This document shows positions 1 through 9,700 of a stretch of 30,146 nt of DNA, piece by piece (positions within the stretch are counted from its first letter, which is position 1; the number at the start of each line of letters is the position of its first letter). Both the position numbers and the translations under genes were made by a program. The notes beneath the pieces were generated by a model, which was not told the origin of the DNA, ran no database searches, and worked only from the letters and a program-made list of their open reading frames with translations. The stretch is from NCBI GenBank assembly GCA_033064195.1, contig JARBJD010000597.1, positions 1-30,146 of the forward strand, in the 5' to 3' direction. The DNA comes from Blattamonas nauphoetae. Its lineage: Eukaryota; Preaxostyla; Oxymonadida.

Positions 1-1091
1 CGACAGACACCACTTTCTCATGAACTGCATCTTCCAGCATACGAACCACACCACCGGAGCTGGACGATGGCACCGCATCACTGGATTCTCACATCTGCCC
101 CTGACTCGACAATTGTACCTTTTAAATTGCTCAGTTACTCAAAGCAATCGAGTCGTCCTGCTATCGGTGGATGCATTCTTTGAAGGATCAATACGCCACA
201 GCATATCATCGTCGTTCACCGTCTCGCTGAGTTCATTCGCCGATTGGTATCCTCGGAACGGCTATGGGTATAACTCCAGGCGGTATGTGAACCTTGCACA
301 TTATCCGCACCTCTCTTTGTTGCTCCAACTTCACCTGTATTACCACGCTGCCTTGCTCAGCATGAGTGTTGACGTGTTAAGGGTCGGTGGATTGACGTCG
401 AGAACAAGAATCGAATGAATCAAATTATGTGATGAGAGTCTCTTCGTTCAGAGATGGACTCGTCAGATCAGTGCGTTGACTCTAGGCTTAGCACTGATGT
501 TCTCTGCTCCAAGGATGTTCTCACTTGGAAGGAGACAACACTGAGTGCTCCTCGCGGAGGAAATTCAAGGCAGCTCCAGTGGATCCGAGGATACCAGATT
601 GGAGGAGGCATTGCCTGGCTAGAGCGAGAATTAAAGAGAAAGCGAACGGTTCAAGGAATCAGAAGAAATGAAGACTGAAACTGGTTGGTTGTTTAAAGAA
701 ACGAGAAAGATGGGATGCAAGAAAAAAGACCGTAGACGATGAGCTGGTTTTGGGTGGAGACCCGACGCCAGAAGCTGATGGCTACCTGAGCGAGAGCACT
801 GTGTGGTAATACAGGCTCCAGCTGAAGCGATGAGCCTGTTATCAACACAGGGCCTCGCTCAGCATGAGGATCACAAGTCGGGAATTGCTTGTCTTGTTTT
901 GCCAGGGCCTACCGTGTCCGGGTTCGGCAGCTTCAGTTGGTCATCCGAGTCTGTATGTTCGCTCTGTCCGCAACTCGGATGTTGTACCACGTCTGTGCAG
1001 CGGTTGAGTTGATCTTCCACCCAACCAAAGCGTTGATGTCGGCCCAGTCCATTTCCTGAACAGATGAGATCTGGAAATCATTGCGTTTGAT
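1..1091. other. Left flank, no gene recognised
   Basis: This is sequence outside the Polinton. Short open frames exist on both strands, the longest about 130 codons near the start on the plus strand. None shows a motif or repeat I recognise, and none is clearly favoured over its alternatives. The base composition is visibly less AT-rich than the Polinton's. It may be host intergenic DNA or an old repeat. Confidence 0.5.
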
Positions 1092-1095
1092 AGTA

Positions 1096-1310
1096 CCGTG
1101 GTTGGACAACCTGTCCAAATTGGAAAACCATCCACCTGAGAATCGGACACAAATTGTTGGTATGAATATTTCTTTATTGACTTTTGTTTTGTTCTCATTT
1201 TCGACCCATTGATAAATTTTTATTTGCTGCAATAGACTGAAATGAAATTTAATCTTTTTCCTAACTTTGACTTCGAACGGAGGGATCTTCCCTCAATTTT
1301 GTTCATCCTG
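1096..1310 (+). repeat. Left TIR of pogo-type copy 1
   Basis: This arm matches the reverse complement of 2960-3147. The outer 16 bases are identical. A dissimilar stretch follows (about 1117-1147), and then a long shared stretch around ATTGTTGGTATGAATATTTC and on to the TTTTGTTCATCC region near 1300. Confidence 0.85.
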
Positions 1311-1659
1311 TTTCTCGCAGATCGAGTTGTGATTGTTGTGCGCCCCATTCTGGGCTTCTTGGGCTTCTTAGCTTTCGCTCTTGTTCAATAGTCTTCTTGA
1401 CAGCTCTGGGTCGCTGAATCATGGTTGTTTTTCGAAGGTTGCACTTCTTCTTGACAACTTCCTGTTCCTTTTTCGTTCTTCCCTTGATTCCTGTTTCTTT
1501 CCTTCATTTTCGTCTTTCCATCGACTCAGTCGATGTTAGGAGGATTCCAGCACTGACCACTGAACGAATGCCGGCATACGAACTGTCTCCACAATCACTT
1601 GGTTTGGTCTTTATTCCATCTTTGACGGTATCAAGATTGTCTGGCAGTCGATGGAGGAT

Positions 1660-2700
1660 ATGTGTCACATCTCTATCCAAGATTCCGCAGCGTCGAAACG
1701 ATAAAACGATTGTGTCGATCGTGAATGCCTTTTGGCAGGCGAGCGGAGCGCGGAAACAATCGCTGTCCGATGCGCTTGTTGAGAGAACTCAAGAGGTGAT
1801 GCATAGAATTTGTCGTATTGATTCTTGAGGGATTGGAAGATTTTGTCGTCGAGGGGTTGGGTGAGGTGTGCTGTGTTTGAGGGAGAGATAGCAGTTGAAT
1901 TTTGTTCGGTTTTACACATTTCAGCAATATTTGAGGACAAGTGTGAACTACAGTTATCGAGAAGAAGTAATGCCCACTGGTTCGTGAGATTCGGTGCGTT
2001 TCTTTGGTGTTGATTGCTGGGATGATAGTCTCTTCCAGAATGCGGCTAAAGATGTAACTATTCACATACCCATTTCCCAAACAATACGGGATAATATGAA
2101 AAGTGCGAAGTGAATTAAATTCACTTGGCTGAGATTTAAGTGGGTAAACAAGTGTAGATGCGATCCGTCAGCACAAACGGTGCACGCCAGAGTGAAATTT
2201 TGATTTTAGTAGGTTTCGCTTTGATAGGTGTGGGAGTTCCAGCGCCGTGAATCACTTTTACTCTTGAATCATGGATGGTAGAGAACCCTGTTTCATCGTA
2301 GTCAAAAATAAGATCGTTCGGTGCTGAAGGTATCAATCACAGTTTTCAATTGAGTCATCCACTCAACCATGTTTTGTTCGTTGCTTGCTGCAATTTTGGA
2401 GCATCCATTTGAATAGGTCGCGAGAAGAAGAGATCGGGATTCGCATCACAGAAATTCCATGCCCAGCTGTCATCGAGTTCGATCAAATTTGTTTTAGGAT
2501 TGGAAGATCCAACCAATATGTTTTGGATCTGAAAAGAAATGGTGAAAAGACCTTCTTTGGACCATCGGACGTGATCTCTTTCTTCAGTTCAACTTGTTCC
2601 TTAAGCCAGATCGAAGACTCAAGTTCTGCTGGAGGTACTTTTGGAGGACGTCCTGGTTGTTGTATTGACGATTTTCTTCATAGCTGCTCTTGCTCGAGAG
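1660..2700 (-). pseudogene. Decayed pogo-type transposase (DDE superfamily)
   Basis: Minus-strand fragments in different frames line up with a pogo/Tigger-type transposase. Near 2580-2660 there is a GRPPKVPP motif, typical of the N-terminal helix-turn-helix region. Around 2290-2310 is FDYDETGF with the first catalytic aspartate. Around 2030-2070 is a GYVN..IF..ILE segment that parallels GYMT..IFKEILE in the other transposase of this window. LLLLDN follows near 1958 (second aspartate), then LTQPLDD near 1849 (third). Thirty-five residues separate the last two aspartates, giving a DD35D pattern. Several frameshifts and stops lie between the pieces, so it is not functional. It is closer in spacing to its sister at 16232-17690 than to classical mariner. 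Confidence 0.8.
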
Positions 2701-2959
2701 AGAGCGACTGTGAATGCCAGTGATGGATTGGATGATCCCTGGCAAAATTTTCATTTTCTGTTCGAGCTCATGAGAAGTTGATCTTTTGTTCAATCTTGTT
2801 CTTTTCAAATACTCACTTCGATAAATTTGTTCCACTTTGAGGACTTGTTTCCAACGTTGGGGATGGAAAAAGAGTGAGCAAAAGAACAATGAGTATTTAG
2901 GAGATAATGGTCATGGAACGAATTCGAGAGGTAAAAAGAGGTGGTTGTGAAGGAACGGG

Positions 2960-3147
2960 ATGAACAAAATTTAGGGAAGATCCCTCCGTTCGTCAAAGTT
3001 AGGAAAAAGACTTAAATTTCATTTCAATCTATTGCAAATAAAAATTTATCAATGAGTCGAAAATGAACAGTGTCAATAAAGAAATATTCATACCAACAAT
3101 TTGTTCCTTCCAACGGGTTTTCAATTTGACGGGTTGTCCAACCACGG
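2960..3147 (-). repeat. Right TIR of pogo-type copy 1
   Basis: This is the inverted partner of 1096-1310. It ends in CCACGG next to the TA at 3148-3149, immediately before the Polinton TIR. Confidence 0.85.
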
Positions 3148-3430
3148 TAGTAGTGGTATAAGCGAAATGGGAACCAAACTGGCATAGGTGATACTCCTAG
3201 GAGAATTGGAACGAGAAATCATTTTGAATCTCAGAGCCAATTGATTTTTTAATATGACTCATTCTAATTTCCATCTCACTTACTACTGAAAATATTGACA
3301 TTTCAGAGTAGTCAATATTTGGCCGTAAATTCAAAAATAAAGGCGAAAAACGGACCTCTTGAAAAGTGTCTTTTTTGGAAACAAATTTTGAGTACTTTTA
3401 GAAAACAACGTCGATTTCTTTTTTATTCAA

Positions 3431-3447
3431 TTTTTAATTTGTATAAA
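3431..3447 (+). promoter_or_regulatory. T-rich upstream signature, TIR gene 1
   Basis: TTTTTAATTT followed by GTATAAA directly ahead of the ATG at 3448. It belongs to the shared signature seen before most genes of the element and decides this start over an upstream in-frame extension. Confidence 0.55.
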
Positions 3448-4041
3448 ATGAGCAGCGTCTTGACACCAACACAACTACTGGAAATTTTGGACAAAGAAGA
3501 TTTGAAAATGAAATCACCTCCAACACTCAATCGACAAGGAACAACATATCTCACTGGAAGTACTTTCGAATACTACCTCGAAGAGAAACCAGATGAAACT
3601 TATCAAGTGTACGTCAATAGTTTCGTCAAAGGATACAGACCACATCTGAATCGTCAGAAATATCTTCGACCAGCAAATCGTTGCACAAAAGAGAAGCTTA
3701 TTGAATCAATGAAAAATGAAAATTGTGAACTCATTTCTGAATACACTCATTCAAGTACTCCAGTAACATATCGACATGAAGGAATTGAATGGATAGTAAT
3801 CCCATCAAAATGGATGAAAGGATTCAGAACTCATCAGAACAAACGAAAACGATACACACAATCGTTTGTTGAAAATGAATTGAAAAAAGAGAATTGTGAA
3901 CTCATTGGAAAATACACAAAAGGTACTTGAGCCATTCAAATATCGCGATTTACGAACAAAGAATGAGTATTACGTTCGCTTGGACAATTGGTTGTATTTT
4001 GGAGACCGTCCTCACTTGAGAAAGTACCATGATAGGTCATG
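3448..4041 (+). pseudogene. TIR gene 1, repeat-domain protein (left copy)
   Basis: The ATG at 3448 follows the shared promoter-like signature. The protein has tandem modules of about 50-60 residues, each with a helical lead (LIESMKNENCELISEY type), a short beta-like stretch (PVTYRHEGIEW) and a W.KG.RPH ending. The same module recurs in the gene at 5749. The layout resembles the small repeat modules found next to homing-type endonucleases (DUF723-like), but I cannot assign a function. A copy lies in the right TIR at about 29075-29657. The gene looks broken, with about one break in this copy. Confidence 0.6.
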
Positions 4042-5748
4042 AAACTACTGAAAATCTATTTTTGACCACAAATCACTGAAATCCAACATGATAACCATTT
4101 CGAAAAATTCTGCAAAAAATTCTACAATCTCGCGGACACTGTCGGTCATCGATCAAAACAATCCCGATGAAAATCGGTTGGGAATTCGTGGAACTACGTA
4201 CCGAACTTAGGTCGAAAAAGTGACCAAAAAAGTCGATGTTCGGATTTTGCTACTATGAACTGCTTTATCGCTCAAATTGTGTTCAAACACGTTTGATTGC
4301 GACGGAAATCATTTTGAAAGGTAGGATTTTCGATAAAAAGCACTTCTGAGATTTTTGGTTTGATCCGACCCATTGAGGTTTTTTCGCGTTTTTTGAGATT
4401 TTTTTAGAAAAGGTATGGACGTTCGGGACTATGTCCTTTTGATCACTTTTCGTCGTCTTATGGTGTTTTTGGGTGTGAAAACGCTAGTTGGCGTCTTTTT
4501 GTGTCATTCATCTCTGAAAACTTTTGTCACCTCTACATTCGGACACTTTTTCATGAATTTTCACATTTCACTACTTTCACTTCATTTACTCCGTTATTGC
4601 ATCATTTTAACGAACATAAGTCGACGCGAGACGTATAGTGCATTTCCTTAGTTTCATTTTGTCGGTTCTTCGATCACACCTCTGACGACACTCTTGCACC
4701 AACATTTTGACACTATGGATTGTTTTGATCTGAATTTCGTTACAAATCCTTCTTTCTCACGGTATGAGTAAGGTGTGCTCGAATTTTGAGGAGATTTTGT
4801 CGGATAGTTCTCTCATAAAGTCACTTTTCATGTTTTCACTTCTCAACTTTTGACCGTTTTTGTCACTTCAAAACCGACTGTAGTCCCTTTCATTTCATCA
4901 CTTTCTCTCCCCATTTCACATATGATCTGTTCATCATTCCTCTTCATTTTGCTCAATTCACTTCCATTTTGTGGGCCGTTCTCACTTCACTAGCACATCA
5001 TTTTAGTCGAGTTTTCATCACTTTTTTCACAAAAACAGAGTAAAAGAAAGCGAAACAACCAACAATAAAACGGGCAAGTATGAAACTGAGAGGGAAATTG
5101 ACGATCGTGAAAACTGTGTGAAATGTGACACCAATAGTGAAAATAAGGTTTGTGTTCCGGTTTTTCTCTTAAAACAACAAAAATGATTCAGAAAAGTATG
5201 TGAAATGATGAAGATTACGGAAAAATTCCGAGATATGAAGTGAGCCGTTGAAAGTGAGATCTCTGCAAAAGTCCGGAATCTTCACTCAACGGAAATTAGT
5301 GTGTTGTATTGGAGAAAAAGTTTGAACGAAGGAGCATGAATGAAGTGGTTAAAAACAGTAATCAACGAGAAATCGAAGACGGAAGTGGTCATGAAAATGA
5401 AAACAAAACGAGTGAAAATGAAGTGACAATTCGGTTGAAACTAGTGAAAACAGAGCTGAAACAAGATAAAAATGATGTCGATATGGTGAAGAATGCATAC
5501 TTGTACCGAGATCTGGACCCGGTTGTGAAACCTCAAATATCTCTGCAAAAGTTCGGAAAATCCAAAAAACGGAGCATACCACGATGATCCTGGAGTTCAG
5601 GAGAATCTAAAACGCACAGAATCAGAACGAAACTATCACTTGTGAGAAATCAGTGATCGAACCCATTGATCCTCGTTTCTGATGAAAAATCCAAAACTGA
5701 GAAATCAACGAAAGAAAATCTAATTTTGACTTTTTTAATTTGTATTAA
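4042..5748. other. Non-coding part of left TIR
   Basis: No convincing gene. Open frames here, such as a highly charged one at 5309-5587, are not kept in the other TIR arm. A 19-base motif, TCTCTGCAAAAGTYCGGAA, occurs twice as a direct repeat at 5260-5278 and 5540-5558. The empty target site of the Mutator-like insertion found in the other arm lies here near 4675-4690 (ACCTCTGAC on this strand). Confidence 0.6.
5731..5748 (+). promoter_or_regulatory. T-rich signature plus TAAATG, TIR gene 2
   Basis: TTTTTTAATTT, a short spacer, then TTAAATG with the start codon at 5749. The same sequence is present in the right TIR ahead of the truncated copy. Confidence 0.6.
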
Positions 5749-6180
5749 ATGAATCCAACTGAGATGTACAAAGAAAGACGTCGAGTATGTTCGGAACAAG
5801 CATTAATTGAATCAATGAGAGAAGAGAACTGTTCGCTGGTCTCTGAGTATGTCAGAAATAATGTGCCGGTGACGTATGTTCATGAGGGAGTTGAATGGAG
5901 AATAAAACCAAAGTTGTGGAATCAAGGAAACAGACCTCACCTAGCGAAACGTCGACACTACACTCAATCATTTGTCGAGAATGAACTGAAGAAATACAAT
6001 TGTGAACTCGTCGGTGAGTACACGAAAGTTCTGGTTCCATTCACATATCGAGAGATTGGTGGAAGTGAAGTGTTCAGAATTAGACTTGATGCATGGCTAA
6101 CTGCTAAGAAAAAAGCCCCATCTGAGAAAACAAAAATAAATGCTCAACTTTTTTATTTTCGGATTTTTTTAATTTTGTAG
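5749..6180 (+). CDS. Repeat-domain protein, paralogue of TIR gene 1
   Basis: A 143-aa protein with the same module as TIR gene 1: ALIESMREENCSLVSEY, PVTYVHEGVEW, RPHLAKRR, then YTQSFVENELKKYNCELVGEY and PFTYRE. About 1.7 modules are visible, followed by a basic and hydrophobic tail. The first 47 codons lie inside the left TIR and the rest in unique DNA, so the inverted repeat cuts through the gene. The right TIR carries only its 5' part. Two paralogues at one end of the element suggest a local duplication. The function is unknown; a DNA-binding or accessory role is conjecture. It looks whole. Confidence 0.65.
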   Translation: MNPTEMYKERRRVCSEQALIESMREENCSLVSEYVRNNVPVTYVHEGVEWRIKPKLWNQGNRPHLAKRRHYTQSFVENELKKYNCELVGEYTKVLVPFTYREIGGSEVFRIRLDAWLTAKKKAPSEKTKINAQLFYFRIFLIL

Positions 6181-6183
6181 TAA
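6149..6183 (+). promoter_or_regulatory. Double T-rich signature plus TAAATG
   Basis: Two T-rich runs (6149-6159 and 6164-6177) are followed by TAAATG with the start codon at 6184. Confidence 0.5.
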
Positions 6184-6735
6184 ATGGCACTGCTACAACC
6201 AGTCAAAATAGAATTCAAGAAATTCGAGATCTCTTTCCGAATGCACAATTTCAATTTAGTGATGGTCGAACGTATATTCCAGACAGCAAAAATTATCAAC
6301 ATCACAGTTCATTTCTTCCTGAATATGCTTCAACACACAGATCTCGAGTTTCCACATCCAACAAAGAATCTCGATCTCAATCTCATTCCAGATTTTATTG
6401 AACAAGTTAAACTTCGACAACAGATGGCGTCAGAAGATCGACTCGCTCGCCGAATGATTGTTGAAAACATGAGAGCAAATCCAAGAGTGAACAAAGATGA
6501 ACTGAAGAAGCAAGTGTTCAGAATGACATGGAAACTGAAATCAATTGAAGAGAAACTGATGGATCATTGGATGAAGAATCTGTTAATCATTCAAAAGAAA
6601 AATGAACAAATGGAAAGAGAAAAGTGCAGACATTTGATGGATTTGAAGAATGTATATTACTTGCTGAACCACGAGACAAAGCAGCATTCAATTCTTGTCT
6701 CATGGATGCACGGAAGGAAAGTTCAAAAAGAATGA
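6184..6735 (+). CDS. Uncharacterised protein upstream of the polymerase
   Basis: A 183-aa frame starting at the ATG after the shared signature. The N-terminal third is rich in phenylalanine and methionine. The middle and C-terminal parts are strongly charged and probably helical (LARRMIVENMRANPRVNKDELKKQV and onward). It overlaps the polymerase frame by about 40 bases in another frame. I do not recognise the family. It may be a separate small protein, or its region may belong to the start of the polymerase gene, whose true start is not resolved. Confidence 0.45.
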   Translation: MALLQPVKIEFKKFEISFRMHNFNLVMVERIFQTAKIINITVHFFLNMLQHTDLEFPHPTKNLDLNLIPDFIEQVKLRQQMASEDRLARRMIVENMRANPRVNKDELKKQVFRMTWKLKSIEEKLMDHWMKNLLIIQKKNEQMEREKCRHLMDLKNVYYLLNHETKQHSILVSWMHGRKVQKE

Positions 6736-9700
6736 GGTCGAGAAGGTTGAAGAAAATGGAAAACCATATCAGTTGTACTTCCACAATCATCTGAAGAACG
6801 TTGAAGAAATCACAACCTTCATCAAAGCAGTGTTCGACAAAGAGAAGGATCATCCATTCAAGATCAGTATTGACTTTGGAAAGATTATTGAGAGAAAAGA
6901 CAAAGATGAGACAACATACAAGGATTTCAGACCAGAATTGGAGAACACATCAAAGAGTTTTCCGACAGTGATAAGAAGTGCAGGAGACATCAACGAGTAT
7001 TCAAAATATGCGATCAATCTGATCAAAGAATCACAGGAGAGAACACTAATGGATACGAAGACAATGTACATTGCATTCCACTCAATTCTAGTTGCAGTCT
7101 ATCGATTCCCAGTCGCAGGAAAAGCAAATGCAATTCTCACTGAACACATTAAAACGAGAAACGTTCGGTACATCGATTCTGAGTTCAATATCTGCTTCTT
7201 TCAATCATTGTCGTTCCTCACCCTTCCAGAAGTTCCTGGTAAGAAGATATCAATCAATATGAGAAACGTTGAAGCAAAACGATTGTTTGCAGTATTTGAG
7301 AATCTCACACACCTTCGACCACACCAGCTTACTGAACACTTACGCAATTATCCTGGCTTTGATATTGCATGTGACATTGAGAAAGCGATGCAAGTATTCA
7401 ACATCACAGTTCACATTTACGAATACGATGAGGACAAGAAACGCTACTTCCTGAGCCAATCGTATGTCAACGAAAATGATGATGCTCGTGTTCTTCCCAT
7501 CCTGATGATTCCACTTACAGCCACTCTCGTTCATGTGATGTTCATTGTTGATCCTGAGAAAATCACTGGATATAAACTCTGTCCATATTGTCAGTCAAGA
7601 GGATTCCAAGTCAAGGATTCTCACTTCAAGACTTACTACGAGAAGCATCTCAGAGAGTGTAAAGAACTTGATGGAAAACATGTGAAGAAGATCACTCTTG
7701 ACAAAACACCAAGACCATATGTTCCACACATTCTGAACAATAGAACATTTGAGTTTCTGATGGCACACAAGAGACAAAACGAATTCAAACCAACACAGTT
7801 CTACATCACCTACGATTTCGAAACAATGGAAGATCTCATTCTTGACAATTTATTCTCTGATGACAACACTCAGTTGATCTCACACTTGAAGCCTCTCTCT
7901 GTTGCATCATCAATTAAGACAAAATCAGGTGTGAAGTCAATCTATTGTGATCTTCGAGATGGAAAGGACTTCGTGAAGCAATGGATCAGAGAACTCTTCA
8001 AATACGCTGAGACAGTTCGAGAGGACAACTACTATGAAGATCCAGAAATACCCTCTCAGAATGAAGTCAGTGTGATTGGGTTCAACAGTTCTAGATTCGA
8101 CATCAATCTCATCTTTCGTGATCTCGTTGACAAGGATTGGAAAGTGGTGAGCTTTCTTGGATCCACAACAAAGTACAAACAAGTGTTGATCAGACACGAG
8201 AAGACACAACAGGTTCTTCGCTTTATTGACATGATGTCGTATACCGGACCAATGACTTTGGATAGTGCAGTCAAAGCTTTCGGAGGAAACACTCTCGCCG
8301 AGAGCTCGACGCCTTGCAAAGGCAAGACCATCCTTCAGAAATCATTCTTTGCTTACGAATCATTTGATTCATCAGACTACGACACAGTATTGAACAAACA
8401 AGAACCATTCTCCAAGTATGAATTCTATTCGAGTCTGAACAACAGTGAAATGTCCGACAGTGATTACCAATTGTACCTTGATGATTGGAACAAGCAAGGA
8501 TTCAAGAACAGATGGGAATACCTCAAGTTCTACAACATAAGAGACGTCGAATGCATGATTGCACCACTTGACAATTTGATCGCTCTGAACTTCCAATACA
8601 AAGTGGACATGTTGCACAATCTCTCACTGTCAGCGAATGCTTCAGCAATCAAATATGCGTGTGCGTATAAGGATTTTGATATCGATGATGATTTCAATGG
8701 AGTGGATCAATCTGGTGAAATAAAAATCACCAAACAATACTGGAAGTACATGGTTGCATCGTACATGTATCAAGACCAGAAAGCTCATCGCAGTACTGAC
8801 AAAAATGTCTCTGAAGCAGACTATGAGTGGTTCGTTCAACAGTGCAAGAGAGTGTGCTATATCTGCAAGAGTCACTTCTCACAAGCAGTACGTCCAACAC
8901 TGGATCGAATCGACAATTCAAAAGGACATTCAAAAGAGAACGTGAAGATCTGCTGTGATTACTGCAACACCTACAAGTCAGACAAGGACGAGCATCTCAC
9001 TCGATGGAGAATTCAACTGAAGAAGTATTGCATCTGGAAATCACTACCAATGACTCTGACACACGAGCAAACATATCACAAACTCAGAGCAGCTGTGACT
9101 GGTGGATTATCGAATGTTCAGCATCGACAGAATTTCAAAGACGTGACACCAATCAATCACTTCACATATGAAGATGGAAAAGTTGTCTCCAAAGATACAG
9201 AACACAAAATGACTCACGTGTGTGGTGTTGACTTTAATTCACTGTATCCAAGTGCTTTCTCATCAATAAAGAACAAGAACAATCCATACACGAATCACAG
9301 AATGTACATGCCAGGAAGATGTTTATTCACCGCAACAGGAGATAAAGAATGCCGCAAGATTATCGAAGACAAGAATCAGAAGACACTATTTGTTGCAGAA
9401 CTGAAAGGACACATCGATGAAAAGTACATTAATGAGTTCATAAATTTCCCACCAATCTTCAGGAACATTGTGGTCAATACAACAGAAGAAAACATTGGAG
9501 AGAAGACATATTCACTGATGAAGAAGCATGGATTGAAGACTGATGACAAACAAAGAAAGCTGACTCAACTCTTGAGCACACACGATCAGTATATGTTCTT
9601 TTCGACATACTATCTGTGGTTCCTCATCGACTATTGCCACTTCATCGTAGAAGATATTAAGACTGTGATGGTCTTTTCGAGACATGCTGGATTTGAACCA

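Larger units (their letters stand above)
1096..3147 (-). mobile_element. Pogo-type DNA transposon (copy 1), decayed
   Basis: Both ends read CCGTGGTTGGACAACC inward and are flanked by TA (1094-1095 and 3148-3149), the target preference of the Tc1/mariner/pogo superfamily. The TIRs are imperfect and about 200 bp long. Inside, minus-strand remnants match a pogo-type transposase, including all three catalytic aspartate regions, in shifted frames. It lies within the first few bases of the Polinton's left terminus. It is about 2.05 kb, almost the same length as the second pogo-type element in this window, but its terminal sequence is unrelated. Confidence 0.88.
3149..5889 (+). repeat. Left TIR of the Polinton
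   Basis: This arm is about 2.74 kb and matches the reverse complement of 23279-29947 once the Mutator-like insertion is removed. Similarity stops abruptly at 5889, inside the second repeat-domain gene. The outer part (3149-4700) is very close to its partner, with many differences being one base in a homopolymer run. A block around 5390-5680 is clearly more divergent. The arm carries one complete gene region and the 5' third of another. Confidence 0.92.

Noticed and set aside
1-1091. Possible host gene in the left flank (frames at 20-418 and 933-1232)
   Set aside because: No recognisable domain, competing frames on both strands and no splice pattern I could defend.
5309-5587. Charged 92-codon frame in the left TIR
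   Set aside because: The corresponding region of the right TIR is diverged and does not keep the frame; it has no promoter-like signature of its own.
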